Source: Pseudotabrizicola alkalilacus (GTDB lineage Bacteria > Pseudomonadota > Alphaproteobacteria > Rhodobacterales > Rhodobacteraceae). Taken from it: DNA of 64,000 bases. The notes beneath the pieces are model-generated. The model had not been told where the DNA came from and made no database searches. It worked only from the letters and a program-made list of their open reading frames with translations. The stretch's first letter is position 1. Each line of letters begins with the position of its first letter. Both the position numbers and the translations under genes were made by a program. The stretch covers positions 62,001 to 126,000 of the forward strand of contig NZ_QWEY01000012.1 in the NCBI RefSeq assembly GCF_003443995.1, read 5' to 3'. Shown here one piece after another: positions 46,758-59,634 of the stretch.

Positions 46758-47956
46758 GCGACCACCTCTCCTTGAAAAATCCGGGCGTGCAGGGGGTTGA
46801 ACCCGATCCGCGCCACCAGTTGCGCCGGGGTTTCGGCGTCCCAAAGCACCATATCTGCGGCGAGGCCCGGCGCGATCCGCCCGACTTCATCCTGCAATCC
46901 CAGTGCCCGCGCCGCATGCGCCGTGATCGCCAGCAAGCATTCCGCTACGGTCAGGCGAAACAGCGTCGCCCCCATGTTCATCGCAAGCAAAATCGAGGTC
47001 AGGGGCGAGGTGCCGGGGTTGCAATCTGTCGCCAGCGCCATCGGCACGCCCGCCGCCCGAAACGCCGCGACCGGCGGCAGCACGGTTTCGCGCAGCGCAT
47101 AAAACGCCCCCGGCAGCAGCACCGCCACCGTGCCCGACGCCGCCATCGCCTGCGCATCACCTGTCGTCGCATGTTCCAGATGATCCGCCGACAGCGCGCC
47201 ATAACGCGCGGCAAACGCCGTACCGCCCAGATGCGACAACTGCTCGGCATGGATCTTCACCGGCAGGCCTAGCGCCCGCGCCCGGTCATACAGCGGGGCC
47301 AGTTGCGCGGGGGTAAAGGCGATCCCCTCGCAAAAACTGTCGACCGCATCGACCAGCCCCTCGGCATGTGCCGCCTCCAGCCCCGCAATCGCCACTTCGG
47401 CGATATAGGCCTCGGGCCGCGCGTCATACTCCGGCGGCAGGGCATGGGCGGCCAGCCATGTGGTGCAGACCCGCACCTGCCGCGCGTGGCCCAGGGCCCG
47501 CGCCGCGCGCAGCATGGTCAGTTCCGCCGCGACCGACAGGCCATAGCCCGACTTTACCTCAATGGTACACACGCCTTCGGCCAGCAGATGATCCAGCCGG
47601 GGCAGGCTGGCTGCAACCAACGCCTCGACGCTCATCGCCCGCGTGGCGCGCATGCTGGCCTTGATGCCGCCACCCGCCTGCGCAATCTGCGTATAGGGCA
47701 CGCCGACGAGCCGCATCTCGAACTCGTTGGCCCGGTCGCCGCCAAAGATGATATGGCTATGGCAATCCACCGGGGCAGGGGTCAGCAACCGCCCGCCACA
47801 ATCGACGATCCTGTGACCGTCGCGCGCCAGCCCCGGCCCCACCGCCACAATCCGCCCGCCTTGCGTCAGCACCTCCAGCGCCCCCGCTTCGGGCGCGCGG
47901 TCAATGCTGCCGTCAGCGGTGACAATCCGTGCATTGGTCCATAGCGTGGCGATCAT
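46754..47956 (-). CDS. hutI: Imidazolonepropionase
   Basis: Metal-dependent amidohydrolase of 400 residues that opens imidazolonepropionate to N-formimidoylglutamate. The metal motif is [36 protein letters not shown] and [12 protein letters not shown] match HutI. The start at 47956 was chosen because the upstream 88-residue extension of the frame is not conserved and would cross the operator and hutF. First gene of the minus-strand hut operon. Confidence 0.93.
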   Translation of the reverse strand: MIATLWTNARIVTADGSIDRAPEAGALEVLTQGGRIVAVGPGLARDGHRIVDCGGRLLTPAPVDCHSHIIFGGDRANEFEMRLVGVPYTQIAQAGGGIKASMRATRAMSVEALVAASLPRLDHLLAEGVCTIEVKSGYGLSVAAELTMLRAARALGHARQVRVCTTWLAAHALPPEYDARPEAYIAEVAIAGLEAAHAEGLVDAVDSFCEGIAFTPAQLAPLYDRARALGLPVKIHAEQLSHLGGTAFAARYGALSADHLEHATTGDAQAMAASGTVAVLLPGAFYALRETVLPPVAAFRAAGVPMALATDCNPGTSPLTSILLAMNMGATLFRLTVAECLLAITAHAARALGLQDEVGRIAPGLAADMVLWDAETPAQLVARIGFNPLHARIFQGEVVA

Positions 47957-48010
47957 CGCGGCCCCCCCCTGATGCGGCACAGGAATCTGCTTCCTTTGCG
48001 CTTTGATTAA

Positions 48011-48018
48011 GTATATAC
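48011..48018. promoter_or_regulatory. HutC-type operator candidate between hutI and hutF
   Basis: GTATATAC is an 8-base perfect palindrome inside TTAAGTATATACATATT, an AT-rich patch in the 109-base divergent region between hutI and hutF. Operators described for HutC are short palindromes with a similar TATA-like core, so one site could control both directions. Based on position and symmetry only. Confidence 0.5.
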
Positions 48019-48065
48019 ATATTATGGATCGCCTGCATAGCCCCCTTGCCAAAGGAACGCCTGCC

Positions 48066-49397
<1,332 letters not shown>

Positions 49398-49409
49398 CCG
49401 CAACAGAAA

Positions 49410-49442
49410 ACGCCCGCAGCCAAACGGCTCCGGGCGTCTTTT
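49410..49442 (+). terminator. Intrinsic terminator after hutF
   Basis: Stem ACGCCCG (49410-49416) with CGGGCGT (49431-49437), continued by an inner AGCC/GGCT stem and a 4-base loop, then CTTTT. An A-rich stretch before it (AGAAAA) gives it some activity in the opposite direction, for the small gene at 49474-49674. Confidence 0.85.
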
Positions 49443-49473
49443 ACAGCACAGCACCCCCGCAAAGGGGCAGGCG

Positions 49474-49674
49474 TCAGGCTTTGTCAGCCGGTTCCGCGTC
49501 GGGCGCAGCGGCCTCGGCTTCAACTTCAACCTCCGCTTCCGGTTCAACCGCTTCCGGCTCGGCGGCGGGACGCGCGCCAAGGGCAAAACGCTTCCACTTG
49601 CGCGATTTCGGGCTGCCGGGCTTGCTCAGAAAATCGGTCAGGTCAAACGGCGTCTTTTGCGGGGAATATCCCAT
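49474..49674 (-). CDS. Small acidic-tailed hypothetical protein
   Basis: Small protein of 66 residues with no recognised family. The first half is basic and aromatic (SPKSRKWKRFALGARP), the second half is a low-complexity Glu/Ala/Pro tail (EPEAVEPEAEVEVEAEAAAP). A good ribosome-binding site (AGGAG, 7 bases before ATG) and the placement just inside the hutF terminator support a real gene. The basic-then-acidic layout could suit nucleic acid or protein binding, but no function can be assigned. The overlapping plus-strand reading frame has no start signal. Confidence 0.6.
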   Translation of the reverse strand: MGYSPQKTPFDLTDFLSKPGSPKSRKWKRFALGARPAAEPEAVEPEAEVEVEAEAAAPDAEPADKA

Positions 49675-49878
49675 GTTCAGGCTCCTGTCAGGCTGGATTC
49701 GGTTGGAAACCGGCCGGGACAGAGCCTGCCATGACGCGGCACAAAGACCTTGTGCAGCTTATTCCAAGATGGGGGTCCGGCACCCGTTAAACCAGTGCCA
49801 CACCACAACAATCGCAGAACCCAAGGGGATCACCCGAAACTTTCCGCGCCGCCCCGCCGCAAAGCACGGCGGCACAGA

Positions 49879-52332
<2,454 letters not shown>

Positions 52333-52410
52333 TCATGAACCCCAAATAATGTGTGCGACTTATACCGCCGGGGGCGGGGAATGTCACCCCTGCGACACAA
52401 GATTTGGGGG

Positions 52411-53031
52411 TCAGCTAAAGGGAATCACACATCCCACCGCAATCAGCAAAACCCCCGAGACCACATTCAGCCGCCGAAGCGCCGCCGGGCTGCGCAGCAA
52501 CTGCCGTGCGCGGTCCAGAAACAGCGCCAACCCCAGATTGCCCAGCATCGGGATCAGCGCCGAAACCAGCAGAATCGCGGCAATATCCCAGGCGTTCACA
52601 CGCGAAAGATCAAAGAACCCCGGCAGAAACCCCATGTAGAACAGAATGGCCTTGGGGTTGCCGATCACCGCCGCCACGCCGACCGAAAACCCGGCCCAGA
52701 CGCCGGGCCGCGTCATCCGGCTGTCCGCCCCCGGCACCGCCGCCGGTTTGCGCAGCAGCAGCACCCCCATCACCACAAACACCGCCGCCGCGATCCAGCG
52801 CAGCACCTCCAGCAGATCGCCATAGAGCGACAGCACCCAGGCCAGCCCCAGAATCGCGCAGAGCGGCCAGATCAGATCCCCCAGCGCCACGCCCACTGCC
52901 AGCGGCCAGGCCCCCGCCATGCCGCCCGACAGCGCCCGCGCGGTCAGCGCCACCCAGACCGGGCCGGGGATCACCCACAGCCCGACCATGGCCAGCGCGT
53001 ATAGCGCCAGCTGATGCAATGTCACCGTCAT
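52411..53031 (-). CDS. LysE/RhtB-family amino acid exporter
   Basis: Membrane protein of 206 residues with about six hydrophobic segments. The family motif appears as MVGLWVIPGPVWVALTARAL with GVALGDLIWPLCAI, and FSVGVAAVIGNPKAILFYMGF follows. The family exports amino acids or homoserine lactones; the substrate is unknown. Its start overlaps the recF stop by 4 bases, so it is co-translated with recF, an unexpected partner in a replication gene block. Confidence 0.85.
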   Translation of the reverse strand: MTVTLHQLALYALAMVGLWVIPGPVWVALTARALSGGMAGAWPLAVGVALGDLIWPLCAILGLAWVLSLYGDLLEVLRWIAAAVFVVMGVLLLRKPAAVPGADSRMTRPGVWAGFSVGVAAVIGNPKAILFYMGFLPGFFDLSRVNAWDIAAILLVSALIPMLGNLGLALFLDRARQLLRSPAALRRLNVVSGVLLIAVGCVIPFS

Positions 53032-54116
53032 CCCGTCACCTCTGATACGCCGCCCGCTTCGGTCACGGCCACGCTTTGCGCTCGCGCGCCCAGACTGTCA
53101 AACAGCCCCGGCTCTGTTCCCGTCATCAGTGCCTGCGCCCCCAGCGCACAAATCTCGTCGTACAGGGCCGCACGCCGGGCCGCATCCAGATGCGCTGCCA
53201 CCTCGTCCAGCAGCACCACCGGCGCGCGGCCCAGATCGGCACGCAGCGCCCGCGCATTCGCGAGGATCAGGCTGATCAGCAAGGCCTTCTGCTCCCCGGT
53301 CGAACATTGCCCCGCCGCCACTCCCTTGGCCGCGTAAACCGCCGCCAGATCCACCCGGTGCGGCCCCTGCAAGGTCCGCCCCGCCGCCATGTCGCGCGCC
53401 CGCCCCCCGGCCAGAACCAGCGCCAGATCGTCATAGCTGCCCTCAGGGTGCACCAGTGCCAGATCGGCGCGCGGAAACGCCGTCTCTGCCCCGTCCTGCG
53501 CCAGCGCCAGCCGGTCCAGCGCCGCCGCGCGGCCCGCGTCGATCAGCCCCGCCGCCTCGGCCATCCGCGCCTCAACCACGCCGTACCAGTGCGCATCGCG
53601 CACCTGATCCTTCAGCAGCCGGTTGCGCTCGCGCATCGCCTTGTCATAGGCCAGCACCGCCTCGCCATGGTCGGGGGTAAAGCTCAGGGTGATCCGGTCC
53701 AGAAACCGCCGTCGCCCCTCGGCGGCCTCGATCCACAGCCGGTCCATCGCGGGCACCAGCCACAAAATGCGCAGCACCCGGCCCAGCATGGCCTGGGTGG
53801 CCGCCTTGCCGTCGATCCGCACCACCCGCGCATCGGTGCCTTCGGCAAAGGTCACCACATCATGCGGCGCGTCCAGCCCATCGACTTCAGCCGAGATTTT
53901 CCAGCCAATCGCTTCGGGACGCCGCGCCAACTCCTCCGCTCCCGCCCGCCGCAATCCGCGACCGGGCGACAACAGCGACACCGCCTCCAGAATATTGGTC
54001 TTGCCTGCCCCGTTCGGGCCATGAATGGCCACAGGCCGCCCGTCAAAGGCAAGCCGCGTCAGGCCATGGCTGCGGAACTGCGACAGCACCAGCGATGTTA
54101 TGGCCAAGCCGCCCAA
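53028..54116 (-). CDS. recF: DNA replication and repair protein RecF
   Basis: SMC-like ATPase of 362 residues for recombinational repair of stalled forks. Walker A HGPNGAGKTNILEA (near 33-46), signature-like TGEQKALLISLILANARAL and Walker B PVVLLDEVAAHLD. The frame starts with TTG at 54116, preceded by GAGGG; a second TTG at 54107 would give the commoner N terminus MAITSLVLSQF. No ATG is available in frame. Ends in a 4-base overlap with the LysE-type gene. Confidence 0.91.
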   Translation of the reverse strand: MGGLAITSLVLSQFRSHGLTRLAFDGRPVAIHGPNGAGKTNILEAVSLLSPGRGLRRAGAEELARRPEAIGWKISAEVDGLDAPHDVVTFAEGTDARVVRIDGKAATQAMLGRVLRILWLVPAMDRLWIEAAEGRRRFLDRITLSFTPDHGEAVLAYDKAMRERNRLLKDQVRDAHWYGVVEARMAEAAGLIDAGRAAALDRLALAQDGAETAFPRADLALVHPEGSYDDLALVLAGGRARDMAAGRTLQGPHRVDLAAVYAAKGVAAGQCSTGEQKALLISLILANARALRADLGRAPVVLLDEVAAHLDAARRAALYDEICALGAQALMTGTEPGLFDSLGARAQSVAVTEAGGVSEVTG

Positions 54117-54126
54117 CCGCCGCCCT

Positions 54127-54173
54127 CATTTTCTGTCTGGAAATATCCCGGGGGTCCGGGGGCTGGCCCCCGG
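54127..54173 (+). repeat. Dispersed GC hairpin repeat, copy 2
   Basis: The block 54127-54163 matches 32490-32526 at 34 of 37 positions. It ends in CCGGGGGC (54156-54163) facing GCCCCCGG (54166-54173). Here it lies between dnaN and recF, opposite in direction to the genes, whereas copy 1 is in the same direction as its neighbours; this argues against a simple terminator. Confidence 0.7.
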
Positions 54174-54184
54174 ATCGACCGATG

Positions 54185-55303
54185 TTACACGCGCATCGGC
54201 ATCACGACATAGATCGCGCTGGTATCATTCCCCTCGCGCATCAAGGTCGGGTCGCCGGAAGAGTTGAACAGGAACACCGCATTTTCCCGGTCCACCTGCG
54301 ACGCAATCTCCAGCAGATACTTGGCGTTAAAGCCAATCTCCAGCCGCTCATCGCTATAGGCCACGGCCAGTTCTTCCTCGGCCGCGCCCGAATCCGGGGC
54401 GTTGACCGACAGGATCAGGCGGTCCTCGTCCAGCGACAGCTTGACCGCGCGGCTGCGCTCGCTCGACACGGTGGCCACGCGGTCCACCGCCTTGGCAAAT
54501 TCGCTGGCGTCCACTTCCAGCCGCCGTGTGTTCCCGGTCGGAATCACGCGGGTATAATCGGGGAAGGTGCCGTCGATGACCTTCGATGTCAGGGTAATGG
54601 CGGGCGTGGCAAAGCGGATTTTGGTCTCCGATACCGAAACCGCAATCGTGGCCTCGTCATCATCCAGCAGTTTGCGCAACTCGTTCACGGTTTTGCGCGG
54701 CACGATCACGCCGGGCATTCCGGTCGCGCCTTCGGGCAGGGGCGTATCAATCCGCGCCAGCCGGTGACCGTCGGTTGCCACAGCGCGCAGCACCTGACCC
54801 TCTTCGCCGGTCGAGACATGCAGATACACGCCATTCAGATAATAGCGGGTTTCCTCGGTCGAGATTGCAAATTTCGCCTTGTCGAACAGCCGCCGCAGAT
54901 CAGACGCCTTGGCCGAGAAATTCGACGAATACTCAGACGTTGCCATCACCGGAAAATCTTCTTTCGGCAGCGTGGCAAGGCTGAACGACGACCGCCCCGC
55001 CATGATCGACAACCGGCCCGAGGCCGGATCTTCGGTCAGGTTGACCAGCGCGCCATCGGGCAGTTTGCGCACGATCTCGTGCAGCATCACCGCCGAAACC
55101 GTGGTCGCACCGGGGCGTTCCACCATGGCCGGGGCCCGGTCCACCACCTCGATGTCCAGATCGGTGGCGCGGAAAGACACCTGCGCGCCTTCGGCCTCGA
55201 TCAGCACATTGGCCAGGATCGGAATGGTGTTGCGCCGCTCCACCACAGACTGCGCCTGAGCCAGGGCCTTGAGCAATGTGCCGCGTTCAATCGAAAGCTT
55301 CAT
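54185..55303 (-). CDS. dnaN: DNA polymerase III beta clamp
   Basis: Sliding clamp of 372 residues. Three clamp domains are visible: MKLSIERGTLLKALAQAQSV with RRNTIPILANVLIEA, then FSLATLPKEDFPVM and VATDGHRLAR, then EIGFNAKYLLEI, ending in YVVMPMRV. The start at 55303 is the family start; the frame continues 35 codons upstream without homology. A terminator separates it from dnaA, so it probably has its own promoter. Confidence 0.95.
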   Translation of the reverse strand: MKLSIERGTLLKALAQAQSVVERRNTIPILANVLIEAEGAQVSFRATDLDIEVVDRAPAMVERPGATTVSAVMLHEIVRKLPDGALVNLTEDPASGRLSIMAGRSSFSLATLPKEDFPVMATSEYSSNFSAKASDLRRLFDKAKFAISTEETRYYLNGVYLHVSTGEEGQVLRAVATDGHRLARIDTPLPEGATGMPGVIVPRKTVNELRKLLDDDEATIAVSVSETKIRFATPAITLTSKVIDGTFPDYTRVIPTGNTRRLEVDASEFAKAVDRVATVSSERSRAVKLSLDEDRLILSVNAPDSGAAEEELAVAYSDERLEIGFNAKYLLEIASQVDRENAVFLFNSSGDPTLMREGNDTSAIYVVMPMRV

Positions 55304-55481
55304 CTTCCATCCCCCTGTCGGGCCGTCTAAGGGACGCCGACAATACCCGTTTTTCGCGGGTTCACAAGTGTTTGAACCGACATTGTGTGGCTTTGCGGGC
55401 AAGGTCAAGGCCCAGAGGCTGCCTTACTGCCAAGCCGTTAAGTTTCCCTTAAAGTCAAAATGCAAGTCTTTGAAAACAAAG

Positions 55482-55513
55482 GGGCTGCCCTGATGTAACA
55501 CAGTGGGCAGCCC
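55482..55513 (-). terminator. Intrinsic terminator after dnaA
   Basis: GGGCTGCCC (55482-55490) and GGGCAGCCC (55505-55513) form a perfect 9-base-pair stem with a 14-base loop. Read on the minus strand the stem is followed by CTTTGTTTTC. It begins 6 bases beyond the dnaA stop and lies in the 216-base dnaA-dnaN gap. Confidence 0.8.
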
Positions 55514-55519
55514 TTGCCC

Positions 55520-56881
55520 TCAGCTTTGCAGCAACCGCTTCAACAGCTGCACATCATCGGCCAGCTGCCCGTCAGCCGCCATCAGCTCCTCGATCTTGCG
55601 GACCCCGTGCATGATCGTTGTGTGGTCCCGCCCGCCAAAGCGGCGGCCAATTTCCGGCAAGCTCCGGCTGGTCATCTGCTTGGACAGATACATCGCCACC
55701 TGCCGCGGCCGCGCGATCGTCCGCAGCCGTTTGGGCCCGATCATGTCCGACAGCCGGACATTGTAATGCTCGGCCACCTTGCGCTGGATTTCCTCAATCG
55801 TCAGCCGCTTTTCCGAAGACCGCAGGATATCGGACAGGCATTCCTGAACCAGATCCAGATTGATCTCCCGCCCGACAAGGCTGGCAAAGGCAAAGAGCCG
55901 CATCAAAGCGCCTTCCAGCACCCGGACGTTGGTGGTGATCCGGTGCGCCAGAAACTCCAGCACCCCCGGCGCCATCGTCAGGCCACGGTACTGGTTGGAA
56001 TAATGCTCCAGCTTGGCCTGAAGGATCCCCAGCCGCAGCTCGTAATCGGTCGGGTGCAGGTCCACCACCAGCCCGCATTGCAGGCGCGAGCGGATGCGTT
56101 CCTCCAGATCCTTGATCTCACCCGGCGCGCGGTCAGCCGAAATCACGATCTGCTTGTTCTGATCGACCAGCGCGTTGAAGGTATGAAAAAACTCCTCCTG
56201 CGTGCTGTCCTTGCCGGCGATGAACTGCACGTCATCGACCATCAGCACGTCAACCGAACGGAACAATTCCTTGAAGTCCATGATCTGCCGGTCGCGCAGC
56301 GCCTGAACAAAGCGGTACATGAACTGCTCGGCCGACAGGTACAGCACATGCAGGTCAGGACGGCTGAACTTCAACTCATGGGCAATGGCGTGCATCAGGT
56401 GGGTTTTCCCCAAGCCAACGCCGCCATACAGAAACAGCGGGTTAAAAGTGACCGGCCCGCCCTCGGCCACCCGGCGGGCGGCGGCGTGGGCCAGTTCGTT
56501 CGGCTTGCCGACCACGAAATTGTCAAAGGTAAAGCGCTGCTCCAGCTGCGCGCCGGTGACTTCATCTACCCCGTCCAGCCGCGCCCGCGCTGTCTTGGCA
56601 GCCCGCGCCGCAGGACGCGCTGCCGGTGCCCGGTCAGACACCGCGCCAACAGTGAACTCCACCCGTTCGACCGGCGATCCGGCAACGGCAAGCTCACCAC
56701 GGATATGGTCGGCAAAATTGCGCGACACCCAGTCGCCGAAAAATGTCGTAGGCACTTCAAAACTGGCGACGCCGTTTTTCAGGTGCGACAGGCGAAGCGG
56801 CTCGATCCATGTTGTGTAGTTGTTCTTCCCGACCCTCTTGATCAGTTCTTCCCGAACCTGTCCCCACGTCTCGTTCGTCAT
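55520..56881 (-). CDS. dnaA: Chromosomal replication initiator DnaA
   Basis: AAA+ initiator of 453 residues. Domain I is WGQVREELIKRVGKNNYTTWIEP; domain II is a short Ala/Arg-rich linker (about 82-105). Walker A GGVGLGKT is at 153-160, Walker B VLMVDDVQFIAGK follows, and the DNA-binding signature GGRDHTTIMHGVRKIEEL begins near 416. The start at 56881 fits the family; the frame extends upstream to 57130 without homology. Neighbours rpsT and dnaN match the alphaproteobacterial arrangement. Confidence 0.95.
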   Translation of the reverse strand: MTNETWGQVREELIKRVGKNNYTTWIEPLRLSHLKNGVASFEVPTTFFGDWVSRNFADHIRGELAVAGSPVERVEFTVGAVSDRAPAARPAARAAKTARARLDGVDEVTGAQLEQRFTFDNFVVGKPNELAHAAARRVAEGGPVTFNPLFLYGGVGLGKTHLMHAIAHELKFSRPDLHVLYLSAEQFMYRFVQALRDRQIMDFKELFRSVDVLMVDDVQFIAGKDSTQEEFFHTFNALVDQNKQIVISADRAPGEIKDLEERIRSRLQCGLVVDLHPTDYELRLGILQAKLEHYSNQYRGLTMAPGVLEFLAHRITTNVRVLEGALMRLFAFASLVGREINLDLVQECLSDILRSSEKRLTIEEIQRKVAEHYNVRLSDMIGPKRLRTIARPRQVAMYLSKQMTSRSLPEIGRRFGGRDHTTIMHGVRKIEELMAADGQLADDVQLLKRLLQS

Positions 56882-57407
56882 TCGCTTTGACCTGTTATTT
56901 TTATGCCCGTCCCCTCCGGTTTCCCGGTCGGGCTTGTTTCTCACGCACACCCCGTACACCCGATTTCCCGGCCAGCCTTGCCTGCACCTCATGCAGGAAG
57001 GGCTGACCCGAAACCGGATCAGGTAAGGACACATTACAGAACGACAGCGCTGGCCCCGAAAAGCCAACCCTGTAGAACCACCTGAGTGCGGAAAAGACCG
57101 CAGACAGCATAACACATTGATCTTTAACAAAAACTGACGGCAAAGCTGGCAGCAAGGCCCTTCAGTTTGTTGCGCAAGACCGCGTCATGTCCCCCAAGAC
57201 GAAGTGAATCGCCTGTGGAAGCTAGCAAGCCGACAGGTGCTTTCGCAACCGAACTATTAAGTTGACAGACGAATGAACTCTGCGAATCCGGGGGCTCTGG
57301 CAAATCGGCAACGTGCAGGCGGAAAAGCGCCTGAAAACCCGTGAGAGGCATGAAAAAAGGGCGCCCTCTGAAGAGGACGCCCTTGACACAAAATTGATAA
57401 GAACGAC
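56882..57407. other. Non-coding region between dnaA and rpsT
   Basis: About 526 bases with no convincing gene. It must hold the dnaA promoter and the rpsT terminator (57353-57383). Two GANTC sites, the CcrM methylation target of alphaproteobacteria, are present at 57206-57210 and 57284-57288. I found no TTATCCACA-type DnaA boxes, only a weak TGTGGA at about 57214-57219, so this does not look like a replication origin. Short open frames here are not supported. Confidence 0.6.
57353..57383 (-). terminator. Intrinsic terminator after rpsT
   Basis: AGGGCG (57358-57363) pairs with CGCCCT (57378-57383), one mismatch follows, then CCTC with GAGG around a 4-base loop TGAA. On the minus strand the stem ends in a run of six T (57353-57358). 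It lies 25 bases past the rpsT stop. Confidence 0.87.
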
Positions 57408-57683
57408 TCAGGCAGCCGGGGTCGACAGGGCTTTGACGCGCGACGACAGGCGCGAGATTTTGCGCGAGACGGTGTTCTTGTGCAGCACGCCTTTGGTCAC
57501 GCCGCGGGCCAGTTCTGGCTGTGCGTTTTTCAGCGCTTCGACAGCAGCTTCGGAGTTGCCCGAAGCGATTGCCTCTTCGACTTTACGGACAAAGGTACGG
57601 ATGCGCGAACGGCGGGCTTTGTTCACGGCATAGCGCGCCTCGGACTGGCGGGCGCGTTTTTTGGACTGTTCACTATTTGCCAT
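57408..57683 (-). CDS. rpsT: 30S ribosomal protein S20
   Basis: Small basic ribosomal protein of 91 residues that binds 16S rRNA. The start [18 protein letters not shown], the [19 protein letters not shown] helix and [20 protein letters not shown] are diagnostic. Ribosome-binding site AGGAAAGG. It has its own terminator, so it is a single-gene unit upstream of dnaA. Confidence 0.95.
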   Translation of the reverse strand: MANSEQSKKRARQSEARYAVNKARRSRIRTFVRKVEEAIASGNSEAAVEALKNAQPELARGVTKGVLHKNTVSRKISRLSSRVKALSTPAA

Positions 57684-57836
57684 TTGGTGGCCTTTCCTGG
57701 GTCTGATTCAATGCGATCGCACGAAAGCCCCAAGGCCCCACCTTATAGGAGGGGATGATTCTTGCCTAAGCGGGCCCACGCGCATGTGGGGCGGCATATA
57801 GGATGGTTTGCCCCGAAAGAAAATAGGAAAAACCGC

Positions 57837-58613
57837 TTACTTGTCGCGGAACTGCGGCTGACGCTTTTCCAGAAACGCGGCCATGCCCTCTTTCTGGTCT
57901 TCGGTGGCGAACATCGCGTGGAATACCCGGCGCTCGAACAGCAAACCTTCGGCCAGCGTGGTTTCCTGCGCCCGGTTGACGCATTCCTTGACCGCCATCG
58001 ACGACAGCAGCGATTTTTCCACGATCTTGTCGGCGATCTTCATCACTTCGGTCATCAGATCCTTGGCCGGAAACACCCGGCTGACCAGACCGCAGCGCTC
58101 GGCCTCGGCCGATTCCATGAAGCGGCCGGTCAGATGCATGTCCATCGACTTGGACTTGCCGACAAAGCGGGTCAGACGCTGGGTGCCGCCCATGCCTGCC
58201 ACGATGCCAAGGTTGATCTCGGGCTGACCGAATTTTGCGGTGTCAGAGGCGATGATGAAATCGCTCAGCATCGCCAGCTCACATCCGCCGCCCAGACAAT
58301 AGCCGGAAACAGCAGCAATGATGGGCTTGCGTACCTGACCGATGATCTCGGCCTCGACGCCGAAGAGGTTGTCGAAATACACCTCGGTAAAGGTCTTTTC
58401 GGCCATTTCCTTGACATCAGCACCCGCGGCAAAAGCCTTTTCCGACCCGGTCAGCACGATGACGCGGACGTTGTCATCGCGGTCAGCCGCTTGCACTGCA
58501 CTGGCCAGTTCCTTCATCAGCTTGGAATTCAGCGCGTTCAGCGCGTCGGGGCGGTTCAGCCGGATCAGGGAAACATAGTCCTCGACCTCGACGATCAGGG
58601 TATCATAGGCCAT
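57837..58613 (-). CDS. Enoyl-CoA hydratase
   Basis: Crotonase-fold enzyme of 258 residues, second step of fatty acid beta-oxidation. The oxyanion-hole segments are KAFAAGADVKEM and GYCLGGGCELAMLSDFIIA; the two catalytic glutamates are in GGGCELAM and FGQPEINLGIVAGMGGTQRL, as in FadB/EchA-type hydratases. It probably acts on short-chain enoyl-CoA. Single gene with ribosome-binding site GGAG; a 153-base gap to rpsT shows no clear element. Confidence 0.9.
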   Translation of the reverse strand: MAYDTLIVEVEDYVSLIRLNRPDALNALNSKLMKELASAVQAADRDDNVRVIVLTGSEKAFAAGADVKEMAEKTFTEVYFDNLFGVEAEIIGQVRKPIIAAVSGYCLGGGCELAMLSDFIIASDTAKFGQPEINLGIVAGMGGTQRLTRFVGKSKSMDMHLTGRFMESAEAERCGLVSRVFPAKDLMTEVMKIADKIVEKSLLSSMAVKECVNRAQETTLAEGLLFERRVFHAMFATEDQKEGMAAFLEKRQPQFRDK

Positions 58614-58657
58614 GCGCGGGCTCCACGGTTGGGCGATGCGGTGACTCCTAGCAGTAT

Positions 58658-58673
58658 CTTGCCTGATGGCAAG
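58658..58673 (-). terminator. Hairpin directly after mutM
   Basis: CTTGCC (58658-58663), loop TGAT, GGCAAG (58668-58673): a perfect 6-base-pair stem that abuts the mutM stop codon. There is no T run on the minus strand beyond it, so it is at best a weak terminator before the enoyl-CoA hydratase gene. Confidence 0.4.
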
Positions 58674-59525
58674 TCAACGCTGGCATATCGGGCAATAGAA
58701 CGAGGACCGCCCGGACTGCACCATCCGCTCGATTTTTGCGCTGCAGCCGGGGGTTACGCAGGGCTGGCCTTCGCGGTCATAGACCTGAAAGCTGTGCTGG
58801 AAATATCCCAGCTCACCATCGGCCTGACGAAAATCGCGCAGGCTGCTGCCGCCAGCCTCGATCGCCTCGGCCAGCACCTCGCGGATGATGGGAACAAGAG
58901 CGGCGACCTGTTTGGCCGTAAGCGCGCCTGCTTTGGTCGCGGGCGCGATGCGGGCGCGGTACAGCGTTTCACATACATAGATATTTCCCAGACCAGCCAC
59001 GATATGCTGATCCAGCAGGGCGGATTTTATCGGCGTGTTCCGCCCTTTGAGCCGGGCGACCAGATAGGATTCGTCAAACGCATTCCCCATCGGTTCCGGC
59101 CCCAGCGCGGCAAGCAACGGGTGCGTCTCTGCCGTGGCAGTCGGCATCAGATCCATCGCCCCGAACCGGCGGGCGTCGTTAAACGTGATGCGCGCGCCGC
59201 CCGCCATATCCAGCACCACATGGTCATGCTTTTGCGGGGCGGGGTGATCGTGATGAAAACTGCCAAGCATCTGACCGGAAATCAGCATCCGCCCCGACAT
59301 GCCAAGGTGAATCAGCAAGGTTTCATCGGTGGACAGATCGGCCAGAATATACTTCGACCGCCGCCGCAGGGTATTCACCCGCGCGCCTGTCAGTCGGGCC
59401 GCCATGCCCTCGGGAAACGGCCAGCGCAGCCCGTCCCGGTTGACGGTGGCCTGCGCGATGACCTGTCCCTCCATCACCGGCAACAGACCGCGGCGCACGG
59501 TTTCAACCTCGGGCAATTCAGGCAT
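58674..59525 (-). CDS. mutM: Formamidopyrimidine-DNA glycosylase
   Basis: Base-excision repair enzyme of 283 residues that removes 8-oxoguanine and formamidopyrimidines. The catalytic N terminus is [13 protein letters not shown] (Pro2, Glu3), the lysine near 57 is in RRRSKYIL, and the helix-two-turn-helix lies before a C-terminal zinc finger (C-V-T-P-G-C ... YCPICQR, with C-x4-C as the first pair). The start at 59525 gives the mature catalytic proline; the longer frame from 59558 would block it. Divergent from ubiE. Confidence 0.94.
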   Translation of the reverse strand: MPELPEVETVRRGLLPVMEGQVIAQATVNRDGLRWPFPEGMAARLTGARVNTLRRRSKYILADLSTDETLLIHLGMSGRMLISGQMLGSFHHDHPAPQKHDHVVLDMAGGARITFNDARRFGAMDLMPTATAETHPLLAALGPEPMGNAFDESYLVARLKGRNTPIKSALLDQHIVAGLGNIYVCETLYRARIAPATKAGALTAKQVAALVPIIREVLAEAIEAGGSSLRDFRQADGELGYFQHSFQVYDREGQPCVTPGCSAKIERMVQSGRSSFYCPICQR

Positions 59526-59634
59526 GATCGGAAGCTCCTGCTGTTTTGCGCGGTCCACCCCGGACAGGGTGGCGCATTGCAGCCGCGCAGATGCGCCCTA
59601 TAAGAAGACGGACAGGCAATAAAGGGCAAGGCCC

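Noticed and set aside
28534-48018. Idea that the GTATATAC cores at 28537-28544 and 48011-48018 bind the same regulator
   Set aside because: The flanks differ completely (GGG/CCC versus AA/AT) and each lies next to a different regulator family; the shared 8-base core is probably coincidence.
57206-57220. Possible DnaA box around TGTGGA
   Set aside because: Only 6 of 9 positions fit and it stands alone, so it is not evidence for an origin.
57124-57351. A 75-codon minus-strand open frame between rpsT and dnaA
   Set aside because: No ribosome-binding site and no family motif, and it lies in the expected dnaA leader region.
57762-59603. A 613-codon plus-strand open frame opposite enoyl-CoA hydratase and mutM
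   Set aside because: Both minus-strand genes have complete catalytic motifs; the plus frame crosses their boundary and has shadow-type composition.
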